A stretch of DNA of 64,000 bases, from positions 1 through 64,000 of the forward strand of contig CACFIH010000007.1 in NCBI GenBank assembly GCA_902566365.1. Reading direction: 5' to 3'. The notes under the pieces were generated by a model, which was not told the DNA's origin, did no database searches, and saw only the letters and a program-made list of their open reading frames with translations. Of this stretch, positions 27,132 through 35,230 are shown piece after piece (the stretch's first letter is position 1; every line of letters starts with the position of its first letter). This stretch comes from an uncultured Pelagibacteraceae bacterium. Its GTDB lineage: Bacteria; Pseudomonadota; Alphaproteobacteria; Pelagibacterales; Pelagibacteraceae. Position numbers and translations under genes: made by a program.

Positions 27132-27729
27132 AAGACTTAAAAATTGAGTAAATTAAAACTACAATAAAAACAATTAATATACCAAAAACTGTAAACCATT
27201 TAGACCCATGTTTTTGCATAAAATGATCGAACAAATCTCCAAATTTGTATGATAAATAAGAAACAATAAAAAAACGCAATCCTCTTGAGATTAAGCTGAT
27301 TAATATAAAGATAAGAATATTGAAGCCTATTAGTCCACTTGCGATTGTAAAAATTTTATAAGGCAGTGGTGTAAATCCTGCTAAAAAAAGAATTCCAAGC
27401 CAAGCAAAGAATCCTTTGGTATTTATCAGGTTATTTTTAACATTGATTAAATTTTCCTCATAACCGTAGAAACTTATTATTTGCATTCCTATATCAAAAA
27501 AAAAAGATCCGATTAAATAACCTAAAATACCTCCTAGAACAGAAAATATTGTTGTTATAAGAAAAATTTTAATAAAATCATTTTTTTTTGATAAAATCAT
27601 TGGTACCACCATCACATCAGGAGGAATTGGAAAAAAAGAACTTTCAATAAAAGAAACAATTGCCAAATAGTACTTGGAGCTTTTATGAGCAGCCAATTTT
27701 AAACATTTATTGTAAAGAGAGTTAAACAT
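27124..27729 (-). CDS. DedA / VTT-domain membrane protein (YqaA type)
   Basis: Polytopic membrane protein of the DedA/SNARE-associated (VTT) superfamily, whose members are implicated in undecaprenyl phosphate or phospholipid flipping; the exact role of this branch is unclear. The 201-residue protein shows the N-terminal FIESSFFPIPPDVMVVPMIL and the central GFTPLPYKIFTIASGLIGF amphipathic motif, with about four to five membrane helices. It is first in the DedA-dsbB-coq7 unit. Confidence 0.86.
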   Translation of the reverse strand: MFNSLYNKCLKLAAHKSSKYYLAIVSFIESSFFPIPPDVMVVPMILSKKNDFIKIFLITTIFSVLGGILGYLIGSFFFDIGMQIISFYGYEENLINVKNNLINTKGFFAWLGILFLAGFTPLPYKIFTIASGLIGFNILIFILISLISRGLRFFIVSYLSYKFGDLFDHFMQKHGSKWFTVFGILIVFIVVLIYSIFKSYV

Positions 27730-27806
27730 TTTTTGGTTTTAATATAATTTTAGTTCTTATACTATTTAATAAATTATTAAACAATTAACGATGTGTTAGG
27801 TCATTT

Positions 27807-27891
27807 GGGCGAATGGCGGAACTGGTAGACGCGCACGACTCAAAATCGTGTTTCGTAAGGAGTGAGAGTTCGATTCTCTCTTCGCCCACCA
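27807..27891 (+). tRNA. tRNA-Leu (anticodon CAA)
   Basis: Class II tRNA of 85 bases. The acceptor stem GGGCGAA pairs with TTCGCCC, followed by discriminator A and an encoded CCA. The D-loop region is GGAACTGGTAGACGCG, and the anticodon stem CACGA/TCGTG encloses CT-CAA-AA with the anticodon at 27841-27843. A long variable arm follows, then the T-arm GAGAGTTCGATTCTCTC. It reads UUG leucine codons. The next coding sequence starts only 4 bases after its CCA. Confidence 0.97.
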
Positions 27892-27895
27892 AATT

Positions 27896-29596
27896 ATGGA
27901 ACTAAGTAGAATAAATAGTTTAGTTGAACTTTTTTTCAAAAAATATGAAGAACTAAATCCTCATTCAAATAGATTATTTTTAAAATCATTGAAAGATAAT
28001 CAAAAAAATTTTTTTACTTGGAGGAAAGTTAAAGAAGATATTATAATTTTATCAGATTATTTGAGAAAAAACTTATCTTTTGGTGATAGATGTATTTTGC
28101 TATCTGAAAACAGACCTGAATGGTTGATAGCAGATTTAGCAATTATGAATTCTGGGGGTGTAACTGTACCATTATTTACAACATATTCAGAAAAAGATTA
28201 TCAACACATTATAACTGATTGTAAACCTAAAATATGCGTTGTTTCGAATGATGTTCAATTTAAAAAAATAGAAAAATTTATTTCAAATGAAGTCAGGGTA
28301 ATATCATTTGAAAAATTTAATGATAAAGTTGAATGTATTCAAAATTTATTGGAAAATTATGATCGAAATCAATCATTAAATTTATATCAGGAGTATAACA
28401 AAGATCTTAAGAGAAAAAATCTTGCCTGTATTATTTATACATCTGGAACGACTGGTAACCCTAAAGGAGTTATGCTTAGTCATGGTGGCATTTTATCAAA
28501 TTGTGAGGGTGCACAAGAAATTTTAGAATCGCTTGTTGGAAAAAATGATCCTATTTTTTTAACTTGGCTCCCATTATCTCATTCATATGAACATACAGTC
28601 CAATATGTGCAAATTTTTCTTGGAGCAAAAATTTTCTATGCCGAGAGTTTAGAAAAATTGATACCAAACATGTCAATAGCAAAGCCAACAATTATGACAG
28701 CAGTGCCAAGATTTTATCAGAATTTATATAATAAAATTTTACTTAATTTTTCAAAACAAAAAGGTTTTAAAAAAAAATTAATAGAAAACACTATTTCACT
28801 TGGAATTAAAAATTTGAATAAGGAGAACCTTAACTTTAAAGAAAAAATTACTAACTTTTTTTGCGAAATATTAGTTAGAAAAAAAATTAAAAATCAATTT
28901 GGAGGAAAATTGAGAGCCTTTATTTCTGGAGGAGGTGCGTTGGATAAAAAAATTGGTGAATTTTTAAACTCTATTGGTTTACAAACTTTGCAAGGGTATG
29001 GATTAACAGAGACTTCGCCAGTAGTAAGTTGTAATATCCCTGGAAGAATTAAAATAGAGACAGTTGGACCACCATTTAAAACTAACCAAGTAAAAATTGC
29101 TAAAGATGGAGAAATACTAATAAAAGGTGAAAATGTGATGCTTGGTTATTGGAATATGAAAGAGGAAACAGATGAAATTTTAAAAGATGGTTGGCTTTAT
29201 ACAGGTGATATTGGTGAATTTACAAAAGATGGTAATTTAAAAATAACCGATAGAAAAAAAGAAATAATTGTTAATTTAGGTGGTGATAATATTTCACCAT
29301 CTAAAATCGAAAATCTTCTTTGTTTAAATGAAAAAATCAAACAAAGTTTTGTTTATGGAGACAAAAAAACTTTTTTAGTAGCCTTAATTGTAAGCGATAG
29401 TGAAGAAAATAAAAAAGAAATTGAGTTTTTTTTAGAAAATCTCAATAAAAGTTTATCTATAATTGAAAAAGTTAAAAAATTTAAACTAATTAAAGAAGAA
29501 TTTACAATTGAAAATGGAATGTTAACTCCAACTTTAAAACTTAAAAGAAAAAAAATTTTAGAAAAATATAAAGAGGAGTTAGAAAAACTTTATTAA
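27896..29596 (+). CDS. long-chain acyl-CoA synthetase (AMP-forming)
   Basis: Adenylate-forming enzyme that activates a fatty acid to acyl-CoA. The 566-residue protein has the AMP-binding motif IIYTSGTTGNPKGVMLSHGG (about residue 180), LPLSHSYEHT, the second nucleotide motif GYGLTETSPVVS (about 370), LYTGDIGEF and the hinge DRKKEIIVNLGG. This matches the FAA1-type long-chain ligases. The ATG is 4 bases past the tRNA-Leu, with no Shine-Dalgarno possible outside the tRNA. The next in-frame Met is far inside the domain, so this start stands. Confidence 0.92.
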   Translation: MELSRINSLVELFFKKYEELNPHSNRLFLKSLKDNQKNFFTWRKVKEDIIILSDYLRKNLSFGDRCILLSENRPEWLIADLAIMNSGGVTVPLFTTYSEKDYQHIITDCKPKICVVSNDVQFKKIEKFISNEVRVISFEKFNDKVECIQNLLENYDRNQSLNLYQEYNKDLKRKNLACIIYTSGTTGNPKGVMLSHGGILSNCEGAQEILESLVGKNDPIFLTWLPLSHSYEHTVQYVQIFLGAKIFYAESLEKLIPNMSIAKPTIMTAVPRFYQNLYNKILLNFSKQKGFKKKLIENTISLGIKNLNKENLNFKEKITNFFCEILVRKKIKNQFGGKLRAFISGGGALDKKIGEFLNSIGLQTLQGYGLTETSPVVSCNIPGRIKIETVGPPFKTNQVKIAKDGEILIKGENVMLGYWNMKEETDEILKDGWLYTGDIGEFTKDGNLKITDRKKEIIVNLGGDNISPSKIENLLCLNEKIKQSFVYGDKKTFLVALIVSDSEENKKEIEFFLENLNKSLSIIEKVKKFKLIKEEFTIENGMLTPTLKLKRKKILEKYKEELEKLY

Positions 29597-29713
29597 TTAA
29601 ATAAAATTAATTGAATATAAAGCGCATAAACATTAACTTTTTTGCATGTTAAAATTTAAAAAAAAAATTTTAAATAAAAAAAATTTTTAAAAAATTTAAT
29701 TTCAATTAAAGAA

Positions 29714-29742
29714 TTGACATAACGTGTATAAAAAAATAAAAA
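29714..29742 (+). promoter_or_regulatory. promoter of the basic-peptide gene
   Basis: A perfect -35 TTGACA lies at 29714-29719 with a -10-like TAAAAA at 29737-29742, 17 bases apart. The -10 is weak, but the -35 is one of the very few exact consensus hexamers I found in intergenic DNA here. Start of transcription would be near 29749, leaving a leader of about 45 bases. Confidence 0.5.
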
Positions 29743-29752
29743 TAAGGTAATA

Positions 29753-29771
29753 ACGAATCAATTTGATTCGT
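29753..29771 (+). promoter_or_regulatory. leader hairpin or operator palindrome
   Basis: A perfect inverted repeat: ACGAATCA (29753-29760), three-base centre ATT, TGATTCGT (29764-29771). It lies between the predicted transcription start and the ribosome-binding site of the basic-peptide gene. It could be an mRNA-stabilising hairpin, a translational control element or a DNA operator; the sequence alone does not decide. Confidence 0.55.
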
Positions 29772-29794
29772 CTAACTAAAAAAGGGAGCTAAAG

Positions 29795-29869
29795 ATGCCT
29801 AAGAGAAGAAAAAAAGCGGCTAAAAAGAAAAAAGCTAAAAAGAAAGCTAAGAAAAGAAGAAGAAGATAG
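29795..29869 (+). CDS. 24-residue Lys/Arg-rich basic peptide, unknown function
   Basis: I do not recognise a named family. The frame opens at ATG 29795, begins MPKRRKKAAKKKK and ends KKRRRR; apart from Met and Pro it contains only Lys, Arg and Ala. An excellent ribosome-binding site (AAGGGAGC) lies 8 bases upstream. The gene has its own promoter, leader palindrome and intrinsic terminator, which argues for a real, separately expressed gene. Such composition suggests binding to nucleic acid or the ribosome (inference), for example a mini nucleoid or ribosome-associated protein. It converges on a CarD-family gene whose N-terminus is similarly lysine-rich. Alternatively the transcript may act as an RNA. 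Confidence 0.72.
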   Translation: MPKRRKKAAKKKKAKKKAKKRRRR

Positions 29870-29890
29870 TAACTTAGTATTCTTTAATTA

Positions 29891-29933
29891 AAAACGCTTC
29901 TCATAACGTGATGTGTGAGAGGCGTTTTTTTTT
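29891..29933. terminator. strong bidirectional intrinsic terminator
   Basis: Stem AAAACGCTTCTCA (29891-29903) pairs with TGAGAGGCGTTTT (29916-29928), one G-U wobble, and a run of T follows to 29933. The complementary A run on the left gives the reverse strand a T tract too. It can therefore stop both the basic-peptide transcript (+) and the carD transcript (-), which converge here; the carD stop codon lies inside the T run. Confidence 0.9.
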
Positions 29934-30777
29934 AATCTTCTATAGGGTCTTCGTTATCTGAAATTTCTTCATCTCTAGGATCATTTTCAGAAGGTTTTGG
30001 ATCTGGAGTTGAAACTTTAGGTTGGTTTTCAATATTTCTTTTTAATGCTTTATCCAATTTTTTTTGAGTATCCTCTAAAGAGATATTTAAAATTATTTTA
30101 AATTCAGAGAGTATTCTTTCATATGCCTTTTCAAAAAGTTGTCTTTCACTATATGACTGATCTACCATGAGATCATCACCCTTATTTAAGTCCCTCACAA
30201 CTTCTGCTAGTTCATATATTTTACCAGATGAGATTTTTGCTTCATATTCTTGAGCTCTTCTACTCCACATAGACCTTTTGATTTTGGGTTTACTTTTTAA
30301 TATCGAAATACACTTATTAACTTGATTAATAGTTGCTAGTGGTCGGAGATGTGATTGTTTATTCACTGGCACCATTCCATTAGCTTTATCTTTTTCAAAT
30401 TTAATGACATATGTCTCGACATCAATACCTCCGATATTTATCTTTTTAAATTCTATTATTTGACCAACACCATGCTTAGGATAAACAACAAAATCTTTGA
30501 CTTTGTATTCTCTTTTCTCAGTTCCTTGTTTTTTAACTTTTTTAATTTCAGGTTTAATTTCATTGCTTTTTGATATTCTTAAGTTTTCTGATTTAGTCGC
30601 TATATTTTTTGTATCAACTTTAAGGGGTTTTTTAATAGTTGTTTTTTTAACTTTTGCTTTACTCTTCTTTTTGGAGATATTTTTCTTTGGTTTAACAACC
30701 TTTTTTTTTGTTGTATTTTTTTTAGTTTTTTTTTTAAATGTTTTCTTTAAAATATTTTTCAAACTTATTTTTTTCAT
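29932..30777 (-). CDS. carD: CarD-family RNA polymerase-interacting regulator with lysine-rich N-terminal tail
   Basis: CarD/CdnL-like transcription factor that stabilises promoter open complexes by binding the RNA polymerase beta subunit. The RNAP-interacting domain is visible as [22 protein letters not shown] ... [15 protein letters not shown], followed by the helical part [26 protein letters not shown]. Unusual are an N-terminal tail of roughly 70-80 residues dominated by Lys (blocks such as [12 protein letters not shown]) and an acidic C-terminal tail ([16 protein letters not shown]). The start is uncertain: ATGs at 30819, 30792 and 30777 are in frame and all overlap fdxA. I chose 30777, which has a weak GAAG upstream and the shortest overlap. 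Confidence 0.85.
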   Translation of the reverse strand: MKKISLKNILKKTFKKKTKKNTTKKKVVKPKKNISKKKSKAKVKKTTIKKPLKVDTKNIATKSENLRISKSNEIKPEIKKVKKQGTEKREYKVKDFVVYPKHGVGQIIEFKKINIGGIDVETYVIKFEKDKANGMVPVNKQSHLRPLATINQVNKCISILKSKPKIKRSMWSRRAQEYEAKISSGKIYELAEVVRDLNKGDDLMVDQSYSERQLFEKAYERILSEFKIILNISLEDTQKKLDKALKRNIENQPKVSTPDPKPSENDPRDEEISDNEDPIED

Positions 30778-31060
30778 CTTTATATTCTTCATGATCCGAA
30801 GGAGGATCTTTTTTTTCACTTATATTTGGCCAAATCTCAGAATATTGTTTATTGATATCTAACCATTTTTCACTTCCAGGTTCAGTATCAGCTTTAATGG
30901 CATCAACAGGACACTCTGGTTCACAAACGCCACAATCTATACACTCATCAGGTTTAATTACAAGCATATTTTTTCCTTCGTAAAAACAATCTACAGGACA
31001 GACCTCTACACAATCCATTAGTTTACATTTAATACAATTCTCATTTACGATGTAAGTCAT
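30734..31060 (-). CDS. fdxA: 7Fe ferredoxin FdxA
   Basis: Electron carrier with a [3Fe-4S] and a [4Fe-4S] cluster. The 108-residue protein begins [36 protein letters not shown], with the second cluster motif [16 protein letters not shown]. The C-terminal tail ([16 protein letters not shown]) is the characteristic FdxA extension. It overlaps the TerB-like gene by 4 bases. Pairing with a CarD-family gene downstream is a known alphaproteobacterial order. Confidence 0.95.
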   Translation of the reverse strand: MTYIVNENCIKCKLMDCVEVCPVDCFYEGKNMLVIKPDECIDCGVCEPECPVDAIKADTEPGSEKWLDINKQYSEIWPNISEKKDPPSDHEEYKDEKNKFEKYFKENI

Positions 31061-31470
31061 TTAAATTCTTTTTTAACTCGTTCTTTAATATCGCCCATTG
31101 TTTTGCTGTCAACATATAATAACCCGGCTAGTCGTCTCATTAAGCTTGTTTCATATATATCTGCTTGATTATTTGAATAAACAATTTGCCATAGTGCTTC
31201 AATAATTTTAATCTTTTTTAATTCCGGCATATTTTTTACCTCTTTTGTAAAACTAAGAATTTGATTAGAATTTTCCTCAATTTTTTTAGCTTGGTGTATA
31301 ATTTCTGTTAATTCATCTGATTTAGCATCAAATTTTAAAAGAGTTTGCTTAATTATTTCATCTTCTTTTAAAGAGTAATCTTGATCAATTTTTGCTGCAT
31401 GGATTAATAAAGCACATACTTTAACAAGGTCTTCTTTTTTATGATCTTTATCACTACTTTGAAAAAACAT
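31057..31470 (-). CDS. TerB-like helical protein
   Basis: The 137-residue all-helical protein resembles the TerB/DjlA N-terminal family. Conserved acidic metal-site-like segments are visible: [29 protein letters not shown] near the N-terminus and [29 protein letters not shown] in the second half. TerB proteins elsewhere are tied to tellurite or stress responses, but no other ter gene is here, so that label should not be taken as a function. It is packed between the helicase (2-base gap) and fdxA (4-base overlap). Confidence 0.72.
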   Translation of the reverse strand: MFFQSSDKDHKKEDLVKVCALLIHAAKIDQDYSLKEDEIIKQTLLKFDAKSDELTEIIHQAKKIEENSNQILSFTKEVKNMPELKKIKIIEALWQIVYSNNQADIYETSLMRRLAGLLYVDSKTMGDIKERVKKEFK

Positions 31471-31472
31471 TT

Positions 31473-33959
31473 TTAATTTAAATTTAGGTTTTTTAAAATT
31501 TTAAAAGGACTCTCTTTTGTGCTTTTTTTGTTGAAAGTTTTCTTCATTTTTCTTGGTGGTGAATATTTAAAAAATATTTCATTGTTTTTCTCTACCACAT
31601 TATAATTCATTTTTTTTATAAGTTTTTTAAAATTATCTTTATTGCAACCTAATAAATTAAGCATTTCTGGTATTAATTTTATTTCTTTTTCTTTTTTATC
31701 ATCTGTGTTTATTATTTTCATAAATAATCTCTCTAATATATCTATTCTTACAAAAAAATTATCAATTTTCTCAAAGCCACATAAGAGCATAAAATTTCTA
31801 TCTTTATATTTAATATCATCTAAAAAATTTAAGCCAAAAGTTGGAGGGTTTAATTCAAAATATTTTTGATGATAATTTTTCCAAAGCAGAGATCTCAAAG
31901 ATACTGCCTCAGGTTTTATAAGTTTATATAGAAAAATATGATATCTACCAAATTTAACTCCAATATCTCTTAGAATTTTTCTATCATTCTGATCCATTTT
32001 TTTAAGATATTCTCTAACTTGTTCTCTTTTTAAAACACCGTTATTTTCATAAAGTTGAAAAGCTAGTGCTTTTATTGATGAGTTTTTTTCATTAATGTTC
32101 TTTAAGTCAATCAGACTTTTTAGAGTTGTGTTGACTCTATTTTTTAACCACTTTTCAATATAATTAATTAATTTTTTTTTTGGACTTTGATCTAAAATAT
32201 CATCAACAATCAATTCAAAATTAGGTTCCAAATAATCTTTACCAGATGTAAGAAGTGCAATTGGTGAATTATTCCAATAAATTTTGAAATCGTCTTTTAA
32301 TACAATTATTCCTGTATCTATAATTTTTTGAATTCTTTTTTCTAATTCAGGACCTACTGTTTGTCTTGCAGCTTTTTTAAGAGATTTAATATCAGTTTCT
32401 AAAGCTCCTTTCTTTAAATCTAATTCTAATTTTAAACCATTGATTTTTCCAATGAATAGATTATCAATCATTACATCATTGTTCTCTAAAATTTTAGTTT
32501 GAAATTCCATATCTTGTTTTAGACCTCTTGCAAGGACACTCGCTCTTTTATCGATAAATGTTTTTGTAAGTTCTTCATGAAGTCTATCTGAAAGTTTATC
32601 TTCTAATATTTTTGTTTTTTCAATCCAATAATTTTGATTTTCTACCCAATTATTTTTATTCGCAACATAAGACCAAGTTCTAACATTTGCAATTCTATTC
32701 GATAGAGAATCAACATTTCCTTCAAATTTATTGAGTTTCATTAATTGCAAATGCATAAAATTATCATCAATTTTTCCTTTCTTGCTATTCAAGGATTTAA
32801 AAACATTATTAATCACTTCATAATGATTGCCATAAGTTTTTTTTACAAAGTCAGGTATTTGGCAGCATTCCCACAAGAGTTTTAACTCCTTCTCTTTAAA
32901 TTCTTTTTTATCTTTATTAAATTCTTTATCTCTTAAAAAAAATTTTAAAGCTTTTTCATCTTCACGTTCATAAATTTTTCTAAGCCAATGTTCTTGAGGT
33001 TTTTCATCTAAAGACTTAATTAAAAATAAGGAGTTATTAAAATTAAGGTTTGAGTTTCTCCAAAATATAGTTTGAACTTCTTCAAATTTGTGATTTTCAA
33101 GTAAATCAACATCCTCAGAATTAATTTCTTTGCATTCCCCAGTAATACCAAAACTACCATCATTTAAGTATCTACCAGCTCTTCCTGCGATTTGACCAAT
33201 TTCTGATAAATTTAATCTTCTAGATTTTTTTCCATCAAATTTTTTAAGGTTAGAGAAATAAACGTGATCTAAGTCCATATTAATACCCATTCCTATTGCG
33301 TCTGTTGCAACTAAAAAATCAACATCACCAGATTGATATAAGGCTACCTGAGCATTTCGTGTTTTTGGGCTGAGAGAACCCATCACGATTGCAGCGCCCC
33401 CCTTTTGTCTTCTAATTAGCTCTGCGATTGCATAAACTTCTTCTGCTGAAAAAGCAATTATTGCAGTTTTTCTATCAATTCTTGAAATTTTTTTATGACC
33501 TGAATATGAAAGTTTAGACAATCTTTCTCTATTTATAAACTCAATATCATCATCTAATTTTGATATAATATTTTTAATAGTATTAGAACCCATGAACATT
33601 GTTAATTTATTTCCTCTAATATTCAAAAGTCGATCTGTAAAAATATGACCGCGTTCATGATCTGCACACATTTGTATTTCATCTACCCCAACAAAATCTA
33701 GGTCTTTATCTACAGGCATAGACTCTACTGTACATAAAAAATACTTAGAGTTACTTGGTATTATCTTTTCTTCACCGGTAATTAAAGCAACTTTATCTAC
33801 CCCAATTTTTTTAACGACTTTATCATAAACTTCTCTAGCTAATAATCTAAGAGGGAAACCAATCATGCCAGTGTCAAAAGACAACATTGTTTCAATAGCT
33901 AAATGAGTCTTTCCGGTATTTGTAGGACCTAAGACTGCTGTGATTTTATTTTTTATCAT
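31473..33959 (-). CDS. SUV3/Mgps-type ATP-dependent RNA helicase
   Basis: DExH-type superfamily 2 helicase related to mitochondrial SUV3, which works with RNA decay. The 828-residue protein opens with Walker A VLGPTNTGKTHLAIETML. It has the DEIQMCADHERGH motif II region, SLSPKTRNAQVALYQSGDVDFLVATDAIGMGINMDLDHVYFSNLKKFDG (motifs IV-V) and QIAGRAGRY (motif VI). The long C-terminal half is less conserved and Lys-rich. It is first in the helicase-TerB-fdxA-carD run. The enzyme may pair with PNPase, whose gene lies at the window start (inference). Confidence 0.9.
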   Translation of the reverse strand: MIKNKITAVLGPTNTGKTHLAIETMLSFDTGMIGFPLRLLAREVYDKVVKKIGVDKVALITGEEKIIPSNSKYFLCTVESMPVDKDLDFVGVDEIQMCADHERGHIFTDRLLNIRGNKLTMFMGSNTIKNIISKLDDDIEFINRERLSKLSYSGHKKISRIDRKTAIIAFSAEEVYAIAELIRRQKGGAAIVMGSLSPKTRNAQVALYQSGDVDFLVATDAIGMGINMDLDHVYFSNLKKFDGKKSRRLNLSEIGQIAGRAGRYLNDGSFGITGECKEINSEDVDLLENHKFEEVQTIFWRNSNLNFNNSLFLIKSLDEKPQEHWLRKIYEREDEKALKFFLRDKEFNKDKKEFKEKELKLLWECCQIPDFVKKTYGNHYEVINNVFKSLNSKKGKIDDNFMHLQLMKLNKFEGNVDSLSNRIANVRTWSYVANKNNWVENQNYWIEKTKILEDKLSDRLHEELTKTFIDKRASVLARGLKQDMEFQTKILENNDVMIDNLFIGKINGLKLELDLKKGALETDIKSLKKAARQTVGPELEKRIQKIIDTGIIVLKDDFKIYWNNSPIALLTSGKDYLEPNFELIVDDILDQSPKKKLINYIEKWLKNRVNTTLKSLIDLKNINEKNSSIKALAFQLYENNGVLKREQVREYLKKMDQNDRKILRDIGVKFGRYHIFLYKLIKPEAVSLRSLLWKNYHQKYFELNPPTFGLNFLDDIKYKDRNFMLLCGFEKIDNFFVRIDILERLFMKIINTDDKKEKEIKLIPEMLNLLGCNKDNFKKLIKKMNYNVVEKNNEIFFKYSPPRKMKKTFNKKSTKESPFKILKNLNLN

Positions 33960-34131
33960 TTCTATCTTTGGTATATCTTTTTTTTAACCTACCAGATGTT
34001 GTTAGTACTAAAGAACAAAAATAGACTAAAACATGACCGAATCGGAGAGTAAAAAGTTCTCATTTTGTTAAATTTATTTATTCTAACATAAGTTTATTAA
34101 GTCATAAAACTTTATTTGAATAACATGCATT

Positions 34132-34173
34132 TATAATGCTAACTTCTATTTAATTTAAATTAATCAAGAGGAG
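34132..34173 (+). promoter_or_regulatory. promoter -10 and ribosome-binding site of the TAXI receptor gene
   Basis: A perfect -10 TATAAT at 34132-34137 (no good -35 is visible 17 bases upstream) is followed by a strong Shine-Dalgarno AGAGGAG (34167-34173) 5 bases before the ATG at 34179. The strong ribosome-binding site contrasts with the permease gene downstream, which has none. Confidence 0.5.
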
Positions 34174-34178
34174 AAAAA

Positions 34179-35186
34179 ATGCTTAAAAAATTACTTAAAA
34201 CTTTTGCAGTTGTTTTATTCTTGTCTGGAAGTTTTGTAGGAAAAGTTGTTTCATCAGAATTAACTTTTTTTACTATTGGTACAGGTGGAACAGCTTATAC
34301 ATATTATCCAGTCGGAGGAATGATAGCTAATGCAATATCGAAGCCACCAGGATCTAGAGAATGTGGAAAAGGTGGAAGCTGTGGTGTTGATGGGCTTATT
34401 GCTTCTGCAGTATCCTCAAGAGGTTCAGTTGACAATGTAAATGCTATTTTGTCTGGATTAAGAAACTCTGGTTTTGCACAGTCTGATGTAGCTTATTGGG
34501 CTTATACTGGCACAGGAACAATGGAAGGTAAAGAGCCAGCTAAAGATTTAAGAACTATAGCTGCATTGTTTGAGGAACATATTCATTTAGTAACTTTAAA
34601 AAATAGTAAAATAAACTCTGTGAAAGACCTTAAAGGTAAAAGAGTATCATTGGATGAACCTGGGTCAGGTACTTATGTAGATGCATTATTAATTTTAGAA
34701 GCTAATGGACTTTCAGAAAAAGATGTGAAAGCAGAAGCATTAAAAGGTAATGCTGCAACTGATGCTCTTAGAAATAAGAAAGTCGATGCAATCTTTGTTG
34801 TTGCTGGTTATCCAACAGGAGCAATTGTTGAATTAGCATCATCAGTACCAATTAAACTTGTTCCAATAGATGGTGCAGGTGCAAAAAAATTAACTGATAA
34901 GTATGGTTTTTTCTCTCAGAGTGATATTCCATCGGGAACTTATGAGAATGTAAAAACTACTAGTACAGTAGCAGTTGGTGCTCAATGGTTCACTTCAGCT
35001 AAAGAGGATGCAGATCTAATTTACAAAATTACCAAAGCTCTTTGGAATAAAGAGTCTCGTAAATTAATGGATGTTGGTCATGCAAAAGGAAAAACTATTA
35101 CACCAGATACTGCATTGTCTGGCGTAGGAGTACCTTTACATCCTGGTGCTGAAAAATTTTATAAAGAAGCAGGCCTGCTTAAGTAA
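34179..35186 (+). CDS. TAXI-family TRAP transporter solute-binding protein
   Basis: Periplasmic receptor of a TAXI-type TRAP transporter; the ligand is unknown (relatives bind organic acids). The 335-residue protein has a signal peptide (about 1-26, LKTFAVVLFLSGSFVGKVVS). It then has the TAXI signature LTFFTIGTGGTAYTYYPVGGMIANAIS, the VNAILSGLRNSGFAQSDVAYWAYTGTG segment, LKGKRVSLDEPGSGTYVDALLIL and KVDAIFVVAGYPTGAI. A cysteine pair in ECGKGGSCGVDG near residue 65 may form a disulfide. The fused permease gene follows after an intrinsic-terminator-like hairpin. Confidence 0.93.
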   Translation: MLKKLLKTFAVVLFLSGSFVGKVVSSELTFFTIGTGGTAYTYYPVGGMIANAISKPPGSRECGKGGSCGVDGLIASAVSSRGSVDNVNAILSGLRNSGFAQSDVAYWAYTGTGTMEGKEPAKDLRTIAALFEEHIHLVTLKNSKINSVKDLKGKRVSLDEPGSGTYVDALLILEANGLSEKDVKAEALKGNAATDALRNKKVDAIFVVAGYPTGAIVELASSVPIKLVPIDGAGAKKLTDKYGFFSQSDIPSGTYENVKTTSTVAVGAQWFTSAKEDADLIYKITKALWNKESRKLMDVGHAKGKTITPDTALSGVGVPLHPGAEKFYKEAGLLK

Positions 35187-35198
35187 AGAGAAATAATT

Positions 35199-35230
35199 AA
35201 AACCCTGGATTTTAAATCCAGGGTTTTTTT
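35199..35230 (+). terminator. intrinsic-terminator-like hairpin between TRAP receptor and permease
   Basis: AAAACCCTGGATTT is followed, after one T, by its exact complement AAATCCAGGGTTTT and a run of seven T ending at 35230. The permease ATG is the very next base (35231). As a terminator it would cut most transcripts after the receptor gene and let some read through, giving more receptor than permease. It could also act by covering the permease start. Confidence 0.85.

Noticed and set aside
30355..30862. Plus-strand frames of 72 and 121 codons opposite carD and fdxA, very Phe/Leu rich
   Set aside because: The Phe-rich sequence is the complement of the lysine codons of CarD; it mimics a membrane protein but is a shadow.
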